Source: Gordonia terrae (lineage in GTDB: Bacteria > Actinomycetota > Actinomycetes > Mycobacteriales > Mycobacteriaceae). From it: a stretch of 64,000 nucleotides of DNA. Below are positions 28,211-36,911 of the stretch, in pieces. Position numbers and translations under genes: made by a program. The notes below the pieces were generated by a model. That model had not been told where the DNA came from, did not search any database, and saw only the letters and a list, made by a program, of their open reading frames with translations. The DNA is taken from assembly GCF_001698225.1 (NCBI RefSeq), contig NZ_CP016594.1, positions 3,224,001 through 3,288,000 of the forward strand. The letters run 5' to 3'. Positions within the stretch are counted from its first letter, which is position 1. Each line of letters starts with the position of its first letter.

Positions 28211-28355
28211 AGTGCCAGGGTAAACGCGGCCTATGACATCGATGTTCCCGCGCGGTGCACGACCCCGAAGCTCGACGAACGCGACGACTCCGAGTTCCGG
28301 CCCCGAGATCATCGGTCGCCCGGTGCAGACGCGGTGGCCTGTCTAGATTCGAGGC

Positions 28356-28949
28356 ATGACGAACCCTCGCGGAGGCGCGGCCGAGACGGCACCCGAATCA
28401 CGCCCGGCGCACCCGCCCAAGCGGGAGGTCTTCGACGTGCCCGCGATGACGAACACGGACAACAAGGGCTTCGTCCGTCAGGTCGAGGAGTACCGCGTCA
28501 CCGATTACGGGCTGTACATGTCGCGGCACGCACCCGGACATCCCCGATTCGACCATCTAGAATCCTGGCTGCTACCCGCATTGGGCCTGCGCGCCAACAT
28601 CTTCCACTATCAGGGCGGTTACCGCGAGGGGCAGCGCCTCTATCTGGATGTCGGCCACTTCGCCGGCCCCGACGACGACGGGCGGTGGCACGCCGAGGAC
28701 TGGTATCTCGATCTCGTGGACGTACCGGGCACCCCGCCGGTGCTGCTCGACACCGACGAGTTGCTCGAGGCGCATCGGGACGGACTTCTCGACACCGCAC
28801 AGTGTGTCGAAGCCGTGGAGATCGCCACGCGCGCACTCGTCGGCACGGCCGAGCACGGGAACGACGTCCAGGCCTGGCTGGACGCCGCGGCGGGGGGCGT
28901 GGTCGCCTTTCGCGACCATGACCATCGCCGCCGCGGCGACGCCCGGTAG
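28356..28949 (+). CDS. DUF402 family protein, Rv1632c-like (197 aa)
   Basis: The core GLYMSRHAPGHPRFDHLESWLLPALGLRA and the following WYLDLVDV segment are typical of DUF402 proteins; some members are nucleoside di- or triphosphatases or nuclease-like, but the role here is not known. The position opposite uvrB matches Rv1632c in M. tuberculosis. A TAGATT box (28344-28349) ends seven bases before the ATG, which suggests a leaderless transcript. The C-terminus is rich in Arg and His. Confidence 0.75.
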   Translation: MTNPRGGAAETAPESRPAHPPKREVFDVPAMTNTDNKGFVRQVEEYRVTDYGLYMSRHAPGHPRFDHLESWLLPALGLRANIFHYQGGYREGQRLYLDVGHFAGPDDDGRWHAEDWYLDLVDVPGTPPVLLDTDELLEAHRDGLLDTAQCVEAVEIATRALVGTAEHGNDVQAWLDAAAGGVVAFRDHDHRRRGDAR

Positions 28950-28973
28950 CTCACCACCTCAGACCGGCAGACC

Positions 28974-29444
28974 TCAGTAGGTGGGTAGGACGAAACACGA
29001 TCCGTTTCGGATGAAATCCGGGAGCTGCACGCCGGTGCCGACGGTGACGGCGCGCGTCTTCTCCACCCCGTCGAGCGTGGCCTTCAGCACATAGCGCCCG
29101 GGCGTCGACGGGCGCCAGGTCGGACGCACCTCGGAACTCGTGGGCTTCTTGTCGTAGATGGTGACCGTGCGGCCGGCACCGACCAGCGTGACCTTCAGAT
29201 TCGACTTCGCCGACCCCGGATCACCCACGAGCACCGACAGCTCGTAGGCACAGCCCGCGCCGTACACGCCATAGTTGAACGAGCCGTTGGCCGACGACCC
29301 GTAACCCGGGAGGGTGTCCACCGCGATGCCCTGCAGTGCCGCCTCGGCCGGCGCGGCCAATGCGACACCGGCGCATGCCACTGCCCCGAAAGCTATTGCG
29401 CCACCGACAATCCGCGCGCGACCCCGCTGTCCCCGACCGACCAT
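28974..29444 (-). CDS. Secreted protein of unknown function (156 aa)
   Basis: The N-terminus has a charged segment (MVGRGQRGRARIVGG), a hydrophobic stretch and an Ala-rich cleavage region APAEAA, so Sec export is likely. The mature part of about 120 residues contains one early Cys (GAGCAYEL) and one late Cys (NGSCFVLPTY), possibly disulfide-linked, and a beta-rich middle with VTLVGAGRTVTIYD and PGRYVLKATLDG, which recalls an Ig-like or Big_3-like fold. I recognise no family. ATG 29444 was chosen for its signal peptide; GGAG lies upstream. Confidence 0.7.
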   Translation of the reverse strand: MVGRGQRGRARIVGGAIAFGAVACAGVALAAPAEAALQGIAVDTLPGYGSSANGSFNYGVYGAGCAYELSVLVGDPGSAKSNLKVTLVGAGRTVTIYDKKPTSSEVRPTWRPSTPGRYVLKATLDGVEKTRAVTVGTGVQLPDFIRNGSCFVLPTY

Positions 29445-29580
29445 GCTGTGCTCCACTCCTACGCTCGTCCTCGACCACACCACCGTCGCGGTGGCGTGCG
29501 TTTCACAAGCTAGCAGCGCACACCGCGCCGTGTACGCATTTTGGCAACGTTTGTAGTCAGTTTCTGTGTCGCGGGACTCG

Positions 29581-30477
29581 TCAGCCGACGACGACGCGCA
29601 CCGTGGCGGGTCGGCCGGGGTCGCACGAGCCGTACAGATCCGGCCCGGCCGGCGCGAATCCGCCGTCGGCGAGCCGGTTCGCCAGCCCCTCGGCGGCGTC
29701 GGCATCTCGGGCGGTCACCCGCAACTCGACGGCCGCGGCATCGGTGACGTCGACCGCGGTGGCCAGTTCACCTGCCACGGCCCACAACCGGTTCACCAGG
29801 CGCGCCGACGGGCCGTCCGGGTTGGGCTCGGCGGCAACGAGTCCGGGGACCGGCTCGGCGACTCGGCGAGCGCGGACATTCATCTCGAGAGGGACGAGAC
29901 GCTCGTCCCAGATCCGCGCCGCGGACGCCGCCAGGTCTTCGGGGGCGCCGGAGTTGTCCAGCCACACGTCGGCGACGGCTCGACGCTGTTCGTCGGTCGC
30001 CTGCGCAGCGATGCGGGCGCGGGCATCGGCCTCGGCGACCCCCCGCATCGTCGTCAACCGATGCAGCCGTACGTCGGCCTCGGCGAACACGATCACGACG
30101 AGGTGGAAGAACGGGGCCGTGTGATTCTCCACCAGCAATGGGATGTCTTGCACCACAATTGCATCCGCCGGCGCGTCGTCGAGGATCGCCTGTGTTCGCG
30201 CCCCGATGAGCGGGTGGGTGATGCCGTTGAGCGTCGTGCGGGATTCGTCGTCGACGAAAGCCTTCCCGGCGAGCGCCGGACGGTCGAGACTCCCGTCGGC
30301 GGCCAGGATCTCCGGGCCGAACGCCTCGACGAGCGCGGCCAGACCCTCCGACCCGGGCTCGACCACCTCCCGGGCGATCTTGTCCGCGTCGATGATGTAC
30401 GCGCCCCGCTCGACGAACGTCTTTGCCACGGTCGATTTGCCGGCTCCGATGCCACCGGTCAGTCCAAGCCTGATCAC
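29581..30477 (-). CDS. coaE: Dephospho-CoA kinase with C-terminal extension (298 aa)
   Basis: Last step of CoA synthesis: phosphorylates the 3'-hydroxyl of dephospho-CoA. The P-loop GLTGGIGAGKST lies at residues 5-16, DADKIARE follows, and VVQDIPLLVEN carries the substrate-lid region. The kinase takes about 200 residues. The remaining 100 (from about VRARRVAEP) are Ala/Val-rich. In M. tuberculosis CoaE carries a larger GrpB-like domain here, so this may be a reduced or diverged version. GTG 30477 was chosen by comparison with family N-termini; an in-frame ATG at 30501 is an alternative. Confidence 0.93.
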   Translation of the reverse strand: MIRLGLTGGIGAGKSTVAKTFVERGAYIIDADKIAREVVEPGSEGLAALVEAFGPEILAADGSLDRPALAGKAFVDDESRTTLNGITHPLIGARTQAILDDAPADAIVVQDIPLLVENHTAPFFHLVVIVFAEADVRLHRLTTMRGVAEADARARIAAQATDEQRRAVADVWLDNSGAPEDLAASAARIWDERLVPLEMNVRARRVAEPVPGLVAAEPNPDGPSARLVNRLWAVAGELATAVDVTDAAAVELRVTARDADAAEGLANRLADGGFAPAGPDLYGSCDPGRPATVRVVVG

Positions 30478-30545
30478 GCCCACCAGTGTGACAAACACCA
30501 TGGCGCCGGAGTGGCGTCGGGGCGGTTGCCCGGGTCAGACACGCA

Positions 30546-30605
30546 GAGACCTCGTCTCGCGCAGCGCGGCCTGAGATCAGGAACACGCCGTCGAGACGAG
30601 GTCTC
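30546..30605. terminator. Long inverted repeat between aztD-like gene and coaE
   Basis: Perfect 14-bp arms GAGACCTCGTCTCG (30546-30559) and CGAGACGAGGTCTC (30592-30605), separated by 32 bp. It lies just past the stop of the aztD-like gene and upstream of coaE, so it may end the aztD transcript. There is no T-run. Confidence 0.45.
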
Positions 30606-30620
30606 GTCGGATCGCCGGTG

Positions 30621-31856
30621 TCAGCCCGTGACGGCGGCGAGTTCGATGGTCTCGTGCGGCAACTCCGCCTCACCGACCTTCTCGTTCTTGTTCAGATCGA
30701 CGGCGACGATCTTCTTGGCCGCCGGATCACTGACGTAGGCGATGCCCTCCTGGACCACGACATTCGGCATCGGGGACTGCCACTCGTCCGGTTCGCTCCA
30801 CGCGCCGATCGTCGGGATGGTGGCGGTCTTCGTCGCCGTGTTGACGTCGTAGACGTGCAGGGCACCATCGGTTCCCAGGATCACGCCGGACCCGCCGGGC
30901 CCGCGCTCGATGGACCGGAAGCTGTACGAGGTGCCGAGATCGACCAGCCGCAGCTGACCGGTGCGGGTGTCGGTGAGCGAGAACCGGGTCGGCCGTTCGA
31001 GCTCGGCATCCGGGTCGGACTTGTAATCGCCGAGGATGATCGGCGACTCGTCACTGCCGGCCTGGTTGCCGATGCGGCCGTACGGGTCCGGGCTGTCGAC
31101 CTTACGGATGTCGTTGCCGTTGACGATGAGCAGGCCGTCCTCACAGCCGAAGGCAAGGACCCCGCCGGCGCCGGCGGCTTCGCCGTGCACGCCCGGGCAC
31201 TGGTCATTGCGCACGATCTCCTTGCGCTCGCCGTCGAGGATCGCGACACCACTGCGCGAATCCTCGTTGCCGACGGTCACCACCATGGTGCCGTCCTCAC
31301 GGAACACCGCGACCCCGTGGTGGGGCTCGGGAAGGGTGAAGGAGGTCGACGCCGCGTTTCCACGCAGGAGTTCGGCGGGTTCGACGATGTCGACTTCACC
31401 TGTCCCATCGGTGAACAGGGCGATCCGGGAATCGTGGGGCACAACGTGTCCCGGCTCCTCCCCGCCGAAGGTCATGTCGGTGAGGGCCGGAGTGGTCGTG
31501 TAGTAGTGACCGTGATCGCCGTGCTGACGCGTCCAGGTACCCATGTCGAGGACCCGGAACCCGTCCGATTCGGAGACGAAGACGTTCCGGCCGTTGTCGG
31601 CGCTGTTGAGCCGGATGAAGCCGTCGACCGGCAGGTCGGCGACCTGCTCGAGCGACTCGGCGTCGAGGACCAGGATGCCGCCGTCGTAGCTGAGTGCGAG
31701 ACGTGGTGTGGCGCTCTGCTGCTCGACGGCCTTGGCCGAACTGGAGGCGGCCGGCGTCGAATCACCGGAATCCTCACTTCCACAGGCGACGAGCGCGAAC
31801 GATGCGGCGGCGAGAAGCGCCAGAGATCGGGTCAGATTTGTCCGTTGTGCAAACAC
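30621..31856 (-). CDS. aztD: Zinc metallochaperone AztD-like lipoprotein (411 aa)
   Basis: A signal peptide ends in the lipobox LVAC (Cys 25), so it is a membrane-anchored lipoprotein. The mature part has many short WD/YVTN-like strands, as in the beta-propeller AztD, and the His cluster QHGDHGHYYTTTP near residues 111-123, a hallmark zinc site of AztD. AztD delivers zinc to the periplasmic binding protein AztC of the AztABC importer; no importer genes lie in this window. A Zur-type box (31877-31891) sits directly upstream. An ATG at 31884-31886 would fall inside that box, so I prefer the GTG at 31856, which still gives a good signal peptide. Confidence 0.85.
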   Translation of the reverse strand: MFAQRTNLTRSLALLAAASFALVACGSEDSGDSTPAASSSAKAVEQQSATPRLALSYDGGILVLDAESLEQVADLPVDGFIRLNSADNGRNVFVSESDGFRVLDMGTWTRQHGDHGHYYTTTPALTDMTFGGEEPGHVVPHDSRIALFTDGTGEVDIVEPAELLRGNAASTSFTLPEPHHGVAVFREDGTMVVTVGNEDSRSGVAILDGERKEIVRNDQCPGVHGEAAGAGGVLAFGCEDGLLIVNGNDIRKVDSPDPYGRIGNQAGSDESPIILGDYKSDPDAELERPTRFSLTDTRTGQLRLVDLGTSYSFRSIERGPGGSGVILGTDGALHVYDVNTATKTATIPTIGAWSEPDEWQSPMPNVVVQEGIAYVSDPAAKKIVAVDLNKNEKVGEAELPHETIELAAVTG

Positions 31857-31876
31857 CCGGACAGTCAACAGTGGAA

Positions 31877-31891
31877 TGAAAATCATTGTCA
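31877..31891. promoter_or_regulatory. Zur-type zinc-responsive operator upstream of aztD
   Basis: TGAAAATCATTGTCA is an imperfect palindrome that matches the actinobacterial Zur consensus TGAAAAT-x-ATTTTCA closely. On the coding strand it overlaps a TTGACA -35-like hexamer, so zinc-loaded Zur would block transcription of the aztD-like gene. Confidence 0.75.
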
Positions 31892-31952
31892 ACAACGCAT
31901 GGTTGCGGCGTCGCACCTCCACCACCATCGATCCGCACATCGACGCCGGACA

Positions 31953-32699
31953 TCAGGACAGCAGTGGCTGCAATCCATCCAGGACGCGCGACAGCCCGAA
32001 CTCGAAGGCCTCCGCGGGCGCGCCGGGCGCCTGCCGGAGCTCGCCGACCGCAGTGCCGACCCGATCCGACAGCGGAAACGCGCCGTCGGGCACGACCGCC
32101 GCGAGTTCGGGCCCGACGATCTCCCACCAGTGCGCATCGCTCATCCCGGTCTCGGCCGCGGCCACCCTCTCCCCGACCGCCTCGCGGGCGTTGCCGACCA
32201 CGAAGGCTCCGATCAGCGCGATGATGTTGTCGCGCTGTACATCCGAGATGTCGAGCGGCTCGAGCAGCTCGAGCTGCCGCTCGTAGCGGGCGAGCCGGTG
32301 CGGCCCCAGCACCTGACGCCAGGGCGAGGCCTCCAGCAACCAGGGGTGCGTCAGACACTCGGCACGCAGAGCGCGCGCGACACCCGCCAGGGATTCCACG
32401 ACTGTCGGCGAACTCGGCGGCATCGGGGTGTCCGCCGCCACCGCGTCGACCATGAGCGCCACCAACACGTCACGTGTCGGTACGTAGGTGTACAGACTCA
32501 TCGGCCCGACACCGAGATCGGAAGCCAGCGAGCGCATCGACACGGCGCCGAGTCCCCCCGCATCCGCGCGGCGGATCGCGGTGGTCACGATGTCGTCGAC
32601 CGACACCCGCTGCCGCGGACCACGCCGCGGCCCCCCGGCGCCGCACTCGGCCCGCCACAGGAGGCGGACCAACATACGTGCATCATCAGCGGTCGACAC
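31953..32699 (-). CDS. TetR/AcrR family transcriptional regulator (248 aa)
   Basis: N-terminal helix-turn-helix around residues 30-80: VDDIVTTAIRRADAGGLGAVSMRSLASDLGVGPMSLYTYVPTRD keeps the family pattern, with LYTYV as the recognition-helix end. The C-terminal domain resembles the TetR_C_1 ligand-binding and dimerisation type (DISDVQRDNIIALIGAFVVGNAR). It is divergent from the SNF2 helicase gene, and a perfect palindrome lies between them (32715-32751), so autoregulation and control of the helicase operon are likely (inference). The ligand is unknown. Confidence 0.9.
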   Translation of the reverse strand: MSTADDARMLVRLLWRAECGAGGPRRGPRQRVSVDDIVTTAIRRADAGGLGAVSMRSLASDLGVGPMSLYTYVPTRDVLVALMVDAVAADTPMPPSSPTVVESLAGVARALRAECLTHPWLLEASPWRQVLGPHRLARYERQLELLEPLDISDVQRDNIIALIGAFVVGNAREAVGERVAAAETGMSDAHWWEIVGPELAAVVPDGAFPLSDRVGTAVGELRQAPGAPAEAFEFGLSRVLDGLQPLLS

Positions 32700-32714
32700 G
32701 GCAACGCCTTTCCC

Positions 32715-32751
32715 GTACGGTGTACCGAGTATTTAACTCCGTACACCGTAC
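32715..32751. promoter_or_regulatory. Perfect palindromic operator between TetR and helicase genes
   Basis: Arms GTACGGTGTAC and GTACACCGTAC match in all 11 bases around a 15-bp AT-richer centre. The site starts 16 bp before the TetR start and ends 3 bp before the ribosome binding site of the helicase gene, so one bound TetR could block both promoters. Confidence 0.75.
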
Positions 32752-32767
32752 CAAGAGGAGCGTCACG

Positions 32768-34531
32768 CTGACCAGACAGGCCACCTATCTGCCGGATCTC
32801 CATCAGTTCGCACTCTGGTCGTCGCATGGTCCCGACGCCGGAAGCCGCGCGGACTCATGTCGCCTCGCGATTCCGGAGGGCGGCGATCTCGTCGTCCGTG
32901 ACGTCGCTTGCGACCTCGTCGACGTCCCGACGCTCCTCTCGGGTCACGCATCGGACGATCCGAGCAGGGTCGCCGAGTCGGTTCACGCGTGGCGACTCAC
33001 GCTTGCCGGCGACACCTCGACGCAGCTACCTCTCGCCGCTCACGCCGAGGTCGACCCCACGGGAACCGCGATGACGACGGCCGAGTTCGCCCGCGCGGCT
33101 CTGCGGGACTGCCTGGTGGTGGAGGAAGCTCTGCGCGACAGGCTCCGGGCAAGCCTGCGGCCCTACCAGATCCGCGGCGTGGCGTGGCTCGCCCGAACCG
33201 CAGAGGTGACCGGCGGCGCCGTACTGGCCGACGAGATGGGACTCGGCAAGACCGTCCAGGCGATCGGACTGTTGACACTACGCGCCCCCGAGGGGCCCCA
33301 GCTGGTCGTCTGCCCGACGAGTCTCGTCACCAACTGGACGCACGAGGTGGCCCGCTTCGCGCCCGCACTCGACGTCCACACCGGACCCCTCGAGGACGCC
33401 CCGGTCGCGGCCGGTTCGGTCACCGTGATCTCCTACGCACGACTGCGGTTGAGCGTCGACGTCGTGCGCCGGTCTCGTTGGGCGACAACCGTGTTCGACG
33501 AGGCACAGAACCTGAAGAACCCGCGGACCCAGGTCTCCCGCGCGGCCCGCTCCGTCGATGCCGGTGCTCGTGTCGCGTTGACGGGCACCCCGATCGAGAA
33601 CAGTCTCGACGACCTCTGGGCGATCCTCCGCGTCACTGCGCCGGGGCTGTTCCCCCACCGGGCGGTGTTCCGGCGCCGGTTCACCAAGGCGGTGGACGAC
33701 GGCGATACCGGAGCGCTGCAACGACTCCGGGTCGCGGTGTCACCGGTCCTGCTGGCGCGCACCAAGTCACGGGTGGCGTCGGCGCTCCCACCGAAGATCC
33801 CGAATCCGGTTCTGGTCGACCTGACGGCCGAACAGGCGCAACTCTACGATGCTCACCTGGCGCGTGTGGAGGACGACGGCTTCGGCGATGGATTCGAGAG
33901 ACACGGAAGGATTCTCGCCACCCTCACCCGCCTCAAGCAGATCTGCAACCACCCCGGTCTCGTCACCGGCGACACCCGGGTGCTCCCGGGCCGTTCGGGC
34001 AAACTCGACGTGTGCGCGGAGATCCTCGGCGAGAATCTACGCACCGATTCCCCCACCCTCGTCTTCACCCAGTATCGCGACACCGGTGAACTGCTCGTCC
34101 GTCACTTCGCCGAACAGTTCGCGGTCGACGCCCCGTTCTTCCACGGCGGCCTCCCGGCGAGTCGGCGCGACGAACTCGTCGCCGACTTCCAGTCGGGCCG
34201 TGGCCCCGGGATCATGGTGATGAGTCTCAAGGCCGGTGGCGTCGGGCTCACACTCACACGCGCCTGCGACGTCATCCATTTCGACCGCTGGTGGAATCCG
34301 GCGGTCGAAGCCCAGGCCTCGGATCGCGTGCACCGCATCGGCCAAGAGCGTCCGGTCACGATCACCACCCTCACGACGGCCACCTCGCTCGAGGAACACA
34401 TCGACGACCTGCACCGGCGCAAGTCCGCACTCGGCACGCACGCCGACGACTCGTCGGCCCTCGCGGAACTGACCGGCCTCAGCGACGAGCGGTTGATCGA
34501 CGTCCTTCGCCGCAATCGGGAGGTCCGATGA
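32768..34531 (+). CDS. SNF2-family DEAD/DEAH helicase, short HelZ-like (587 aa)
   Basis: All SNF2 motifs are present: I DEMGLGKTVQ, II VFDEAQNLKNP, III LTGTPIENSLDDLW, IV LVFTQYRDTGELL, V MSLKAGGVGLTLTRA, VI ASDRVHRIGQ. Mycobacterial HelZ proteins are far longer at the N-terminus; here only about 135 residues precede the helicase core. No ATG or TTG fits. AGAGGAG at 32754-32760 is 7 bases ahead of a CTG at 32768, the most likely start; an in-frame GTG at 32720 lies inside the operator and lacks a ribosome site. The next gene overlaps by ATGA and encodes a SWIM zinc-finger protein, a frequent partner. The role is probably DNA or nucleoprotein remodelling, not proven. Confidence 0.88.
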   Translation: MTRQATYLPDLHQFALWSSHGPDAGSRADSCRLAIPEGGDLVVRDVACDLVDVPTLLSGHASDDPSRVAESVHAWRLTLAGDTSTQLPLAAHAEVDPTGTAMTTAEFARAALRDCLVVEEALRDRLRASLRPYQIRGVAWLARTAEVTGGAVLADEMGLGKTVQAIGLLTLRAPEGPQLVVCPTSLVTNWTHEVARFAPALDVHTGPLEDAPVAAGSVTVISYARLRLSVDVVRRSRWATTVFDEAQNLKNPRTQVSRAARSVDAGARVALTGTPIENSLDDLWAILRVTAPGLFPHRAVFRRRFTKAVDDGDTGALQRLRVAVSPVLLARTKSRVASALPPKIPNPVLVDLTAEQAQLYDAHLARVEDDGFGDGFERHGRILATLTRLKQICNHPGLVTGDTRVLPGRSGKLDVCAEILGENLRTDSPTLVFTQYRDTGELLVRHFAEQFAVDAPFFHGGLPASRRDELVADFQSGRGPGIMVMSLKAGGVGLTLTRACDVIHFDRWWNPAVEAQASDRVHRIGQERPVTITTLTTATSLEEHIDDLHRRKSALGTHADDSSALAELTGLSDERLIDVLRRNREVR

Positions 34532-35151
34532 CCAACTCACCCGCCGAGTTCGGTTTCAGCCGCTGGGGCGCCGAGATCGTCCGGCTCGCCGAGCCCATCG
34601 CGACCCGCTCACCGAACCCGGTGGCGCCGCGCGCCCGCAGTGTCGCCCGCAATGGTGGCGTCGCCCTGACCGTCGAGGGACGTTCGGTCAGCGGACTGGT
34701 CCAGCGAGGTGGCCAGGCGTCCGTGGCACACCTGGAATTCGAGCCGATGAGCTCGGCCACCGCGTCGGCTCTGCGCGAGCTGCTCGGCGCGTCCACCGAG
34801 CCGACCGACGACATGCACCGCAAGCTGGTCGAGGCGGCGTCGTGGTCCGCTGCGGGTCTCGACGTCGCGGACTGTTCATGTCGGGCTCGCGGCGATCGGT
34901 GCCTGCACATCCTCGCCACCTTGTACGCACTCGCCGCGGCGATCGATCGAGAACCCGCCCTGGCGCTTCGGCTACGCGACTTCGAGGGTCCGCTCGACGG
35001 CGCGCCCGGCGACGACACATCGGACCCGGACGAAGTATCGCGCCGGACGCCCCCACGCTGGTCGGCACTGACGGCCTTCGATGTCCGCGACTATTGGCAG
35101 ACCGGGCCGCACGGGGAGCGCCAAGACCCGCCCGGCACGGACGAGATATGA
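34528..35151 (+). CDS. SWIM zinc-finger protein (207 aa)
   Basis: The SWIM motif appears as CSCRARGDRCLHILATLYALA near residues 111-131, giving the CxC...CxH zinc site typical of proteins paired with SNF2 helicases. The N-terminal half (FSRWGAEIVRLAEP, SVARNGGVALTVEGRSVSGLVQ) matches the usual layout of these partners. It overlaps the helicase stop by 4 bp (ATGA), so the two are co-translated. The stop lies in the first arm of a strong terminator. Confidence 0.9.
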   Translation: MTNSPAEFGFSRWGAEIVRLAEPIATRSPNPVAPRARSVARNGGVALTVEGRSVSGLVQRGGQASVAHLEFEPMSSATASALRELLGASTEPTDDMHRKLVEAASWSAAGLDVADCSCRARGDRCLHILATLYALAAAIDREPALALRLRDFEGPLDGAPGDDTSDPDEVSRRTPPRWSALTAFDVRDYWQTGPHGERQDPPGTDEI

Positions 35152-35190
35152 GAGAAGCCCTCCCGGTTTTCCCGGGAGGGCTTCTCTCAT
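35148..35190. terminator. Bidirectional terminator between SWIM gene and rpsA
   Basis: Perfect 19-bp stem ATGAGAGAAGCCCTCCCGG / CCGGGAGGGCTTCTCTCAT with a 5-base loop. It lies between two convergent stop codons and overlaps the stop of the SWIM gene. Confidence 0.9.
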
Positions 35191-35210
35191 GTGCTCAGTG
35201 AGCGTGCGTG

Positions 35211-36686
35211 TCAGGCGTTGCCGGACAGCTTCTCACGCAGGGCGGCGAGCTGCTCGTCGCTGGCCAGCGAACCGCCGGCCGACGATCCACCGGTCGAGCT
35301 GCTGGACGAGGAACCTCCGCGGCTCTCCGACGCCGACGAGTAGTCGGTCGGGGCGTTGGCGGCCTCGGCGGCAGCAGCGGCGAACTTCTCCATCTGGGCG
35401 GTATGCATCTTGTGACGACGCTCGGCCTCGGCGTACCGGGCCTCCCATGCCTCACGCTGCTTCTCGAAGCCTTCGAGCCATTCGTTGGTCTCGGCGTCGA
35501 AGCCCTCGGGGAAGATGTAGTTGCCCTGCTCGTCGTAGCTGTCGGCCATGCCGTACTTCGACGGGTCGAACTCCTCGGTGTAGTCCTCGTTGGCCTGCTT
35601 GAGGCTCAGCGAGATCCGGCGACGCTCCAGGTCGATGTCGATGACCTTGACCATCGCGTCGTCACCGACGGCGACAACCTGATCCGGCACCTCGACGTGA
35701 CGCTCGGCCAGCTCGGAGATGTGGACCAGACCCTCGATGCCCTCGTCGACGCGGACGAACGCACCGAACGGCACCAGCTTGGTGACCTTGCCCGGCACGA
35801 TCTGGCCGATGGCGTGGGTGCGGGCGAACTGACGCCACGGATCTTCCTGGGTTGCCTTGAGCGACAGCGACACACGCTCGCGGTCCAGATCGACGTCGAG
35901 GACCTCGACGGTGACCTCGTCGCCGACTGCGACGACCTCGGACGGGTGATCGATGTGCTTCCAGGACAGCTCGGAGACGTGGACCAGACCGTCGACGCCG
36001 CCGAGATCGACGAACGCACCGAAGTTGACGATCGAGGACACGACGCCCTTGCGGACCTGGCCTTTCTGCAGCTGGTGCAGGAACTCGCTGCGGACCTCGG
36101 ACTGGGTCTGCTCGAGCCATGCACGACGCGACAGGACCACGTTGTTGCGGTTCTTGTCGAGCTCGATGATCTTGGCCTCGATCTCCTTGCCGATGTACGG
36201 CTGCAGATCGCGGACGCGACGCATCTCCACGAGCGATGCCGGGAGGAAGCCGCGCAGGCCGATGTCCAGGATCAGGCCGCCCTTGACGACCTCGATGACG
36301 GTGCCCTTGACGGCCTCGTCCTTCTCCTTGAGCTCCTCGATGGTGCCCCAGGCACGCTCGTACTGCGCACGCTTCTTGGAGAGGATCAGACGACCTTCTT
36401 TGTCCTCCTTGGTGAGGACCAGGGCCTCGACCTCGTCACCGACGTTGACGACCTCGTTGGGGTCCACGTCGTGCTTGATCGACAGTTCGCGAGAAGGGAT
36501 GACGCCTTCGGTCTTGTAACCGATGTCGAGCAGAACCTCGTCCCGATCGACCTTGACGATGGTGCCTTCCACGATGTCGCCATCGTTGAAGTACTTGATC
36601 GTGGAGTCGATGGCGGCGAGAAAGTCCTCGGCAGTGCCGATGTCATTGACGGCTACTTGCGGCGAGGTGATCGTGGGGGACGACAT
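35211..36686 (-). CDS. rpsA: 30S ribosomal protein S1 (491 aa)
   Basis: Four S1 RNA-binding domains follow one another, each opening with a G-x-V segment: GDIVEGTIVKVDRDEVLLDIG, VKGTVIEVVKGGLILDIG, RKGVVSSIVNFGAFVDLGG and VPGKVTKLVPFGAFVRVDEG. The C-terminus is a low-complexity Ser/Gly tail before ALREKLSGNA, as in mycobacterial RpsA. S1 binds mRNA at the 30S platform. ATG 36686 gives the usual MSSPT start. The 225 bp upstream to the divergent LigT-like gene probably hold its promoter; no clear boxes were seen. Confidence 0.97.
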   Translation of the reverse strand: MSSPTITSPQVAVNDIGTAEDFLAAIDSTIKYFNDGDIVEGTIVKVDRDEVLLDIGYKTEGVIPSRELSIKHDVDPNEVVNVGDEVEALVLTKEDKEGRLILSKKRAQYERAWGTIEELKEKDEAVKGTVIEVVKGGLILDIGLRGFLPASLVEMRRVRDLQPYIGKEIEAKIIELDKNRNNVVLSRRAWLEQTQSEVRSEFLHQLQKGQVRKGVVSSIVNFGAFVDLGGVDGLVHVSELSWKHIDHPSEVVAVGDEVTVEVLDVDLDRERVSLSLKATQEDPWRQFARTHAIGQIVPGKVTKLVPFGAFVRVDEGIEGLVHISELAERHVEVPDQVVAVGDDAMVKVIDIDLERRRISLSLKQANEDYTEEFDPSKYGMADSYDEQGNYIFPEGFDAETNEWLEGFEKQREAWEARYAEAERRHKMHTAQMEKFAAAAAEAANAPTDYSSASESRGGSSSSSSTGGSSAGGSLASDEQLAALREKLSGNA

Positions 36687-36911
36687 ATGTTGAGTTGCTC
36701 CGGACAGGTGTGTAGTAGGTACGATTCTGAAAAGCGCTGTTGATCGACACCACCTGGACCGGCCTGTCACCGGTCAGGGCAGGTGCGAACCGCGCGTCAT
36801 CGGGCACACGCGCGTGTAGAAGCCTACTCCAGCGGCGTTGTGCTGGGCAAATGGCTCGTCTCGCGAGGCCGCCGAGACGTGCGGCCCAGCGGAAAATGAG
36901 ACGATGCCCAC

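Noticed and set aside
28211..28355. LexA SOS box upstream of uvrB
   Set aside because: No TCGAAC-N4-GTTCGA-like sequence could be found.
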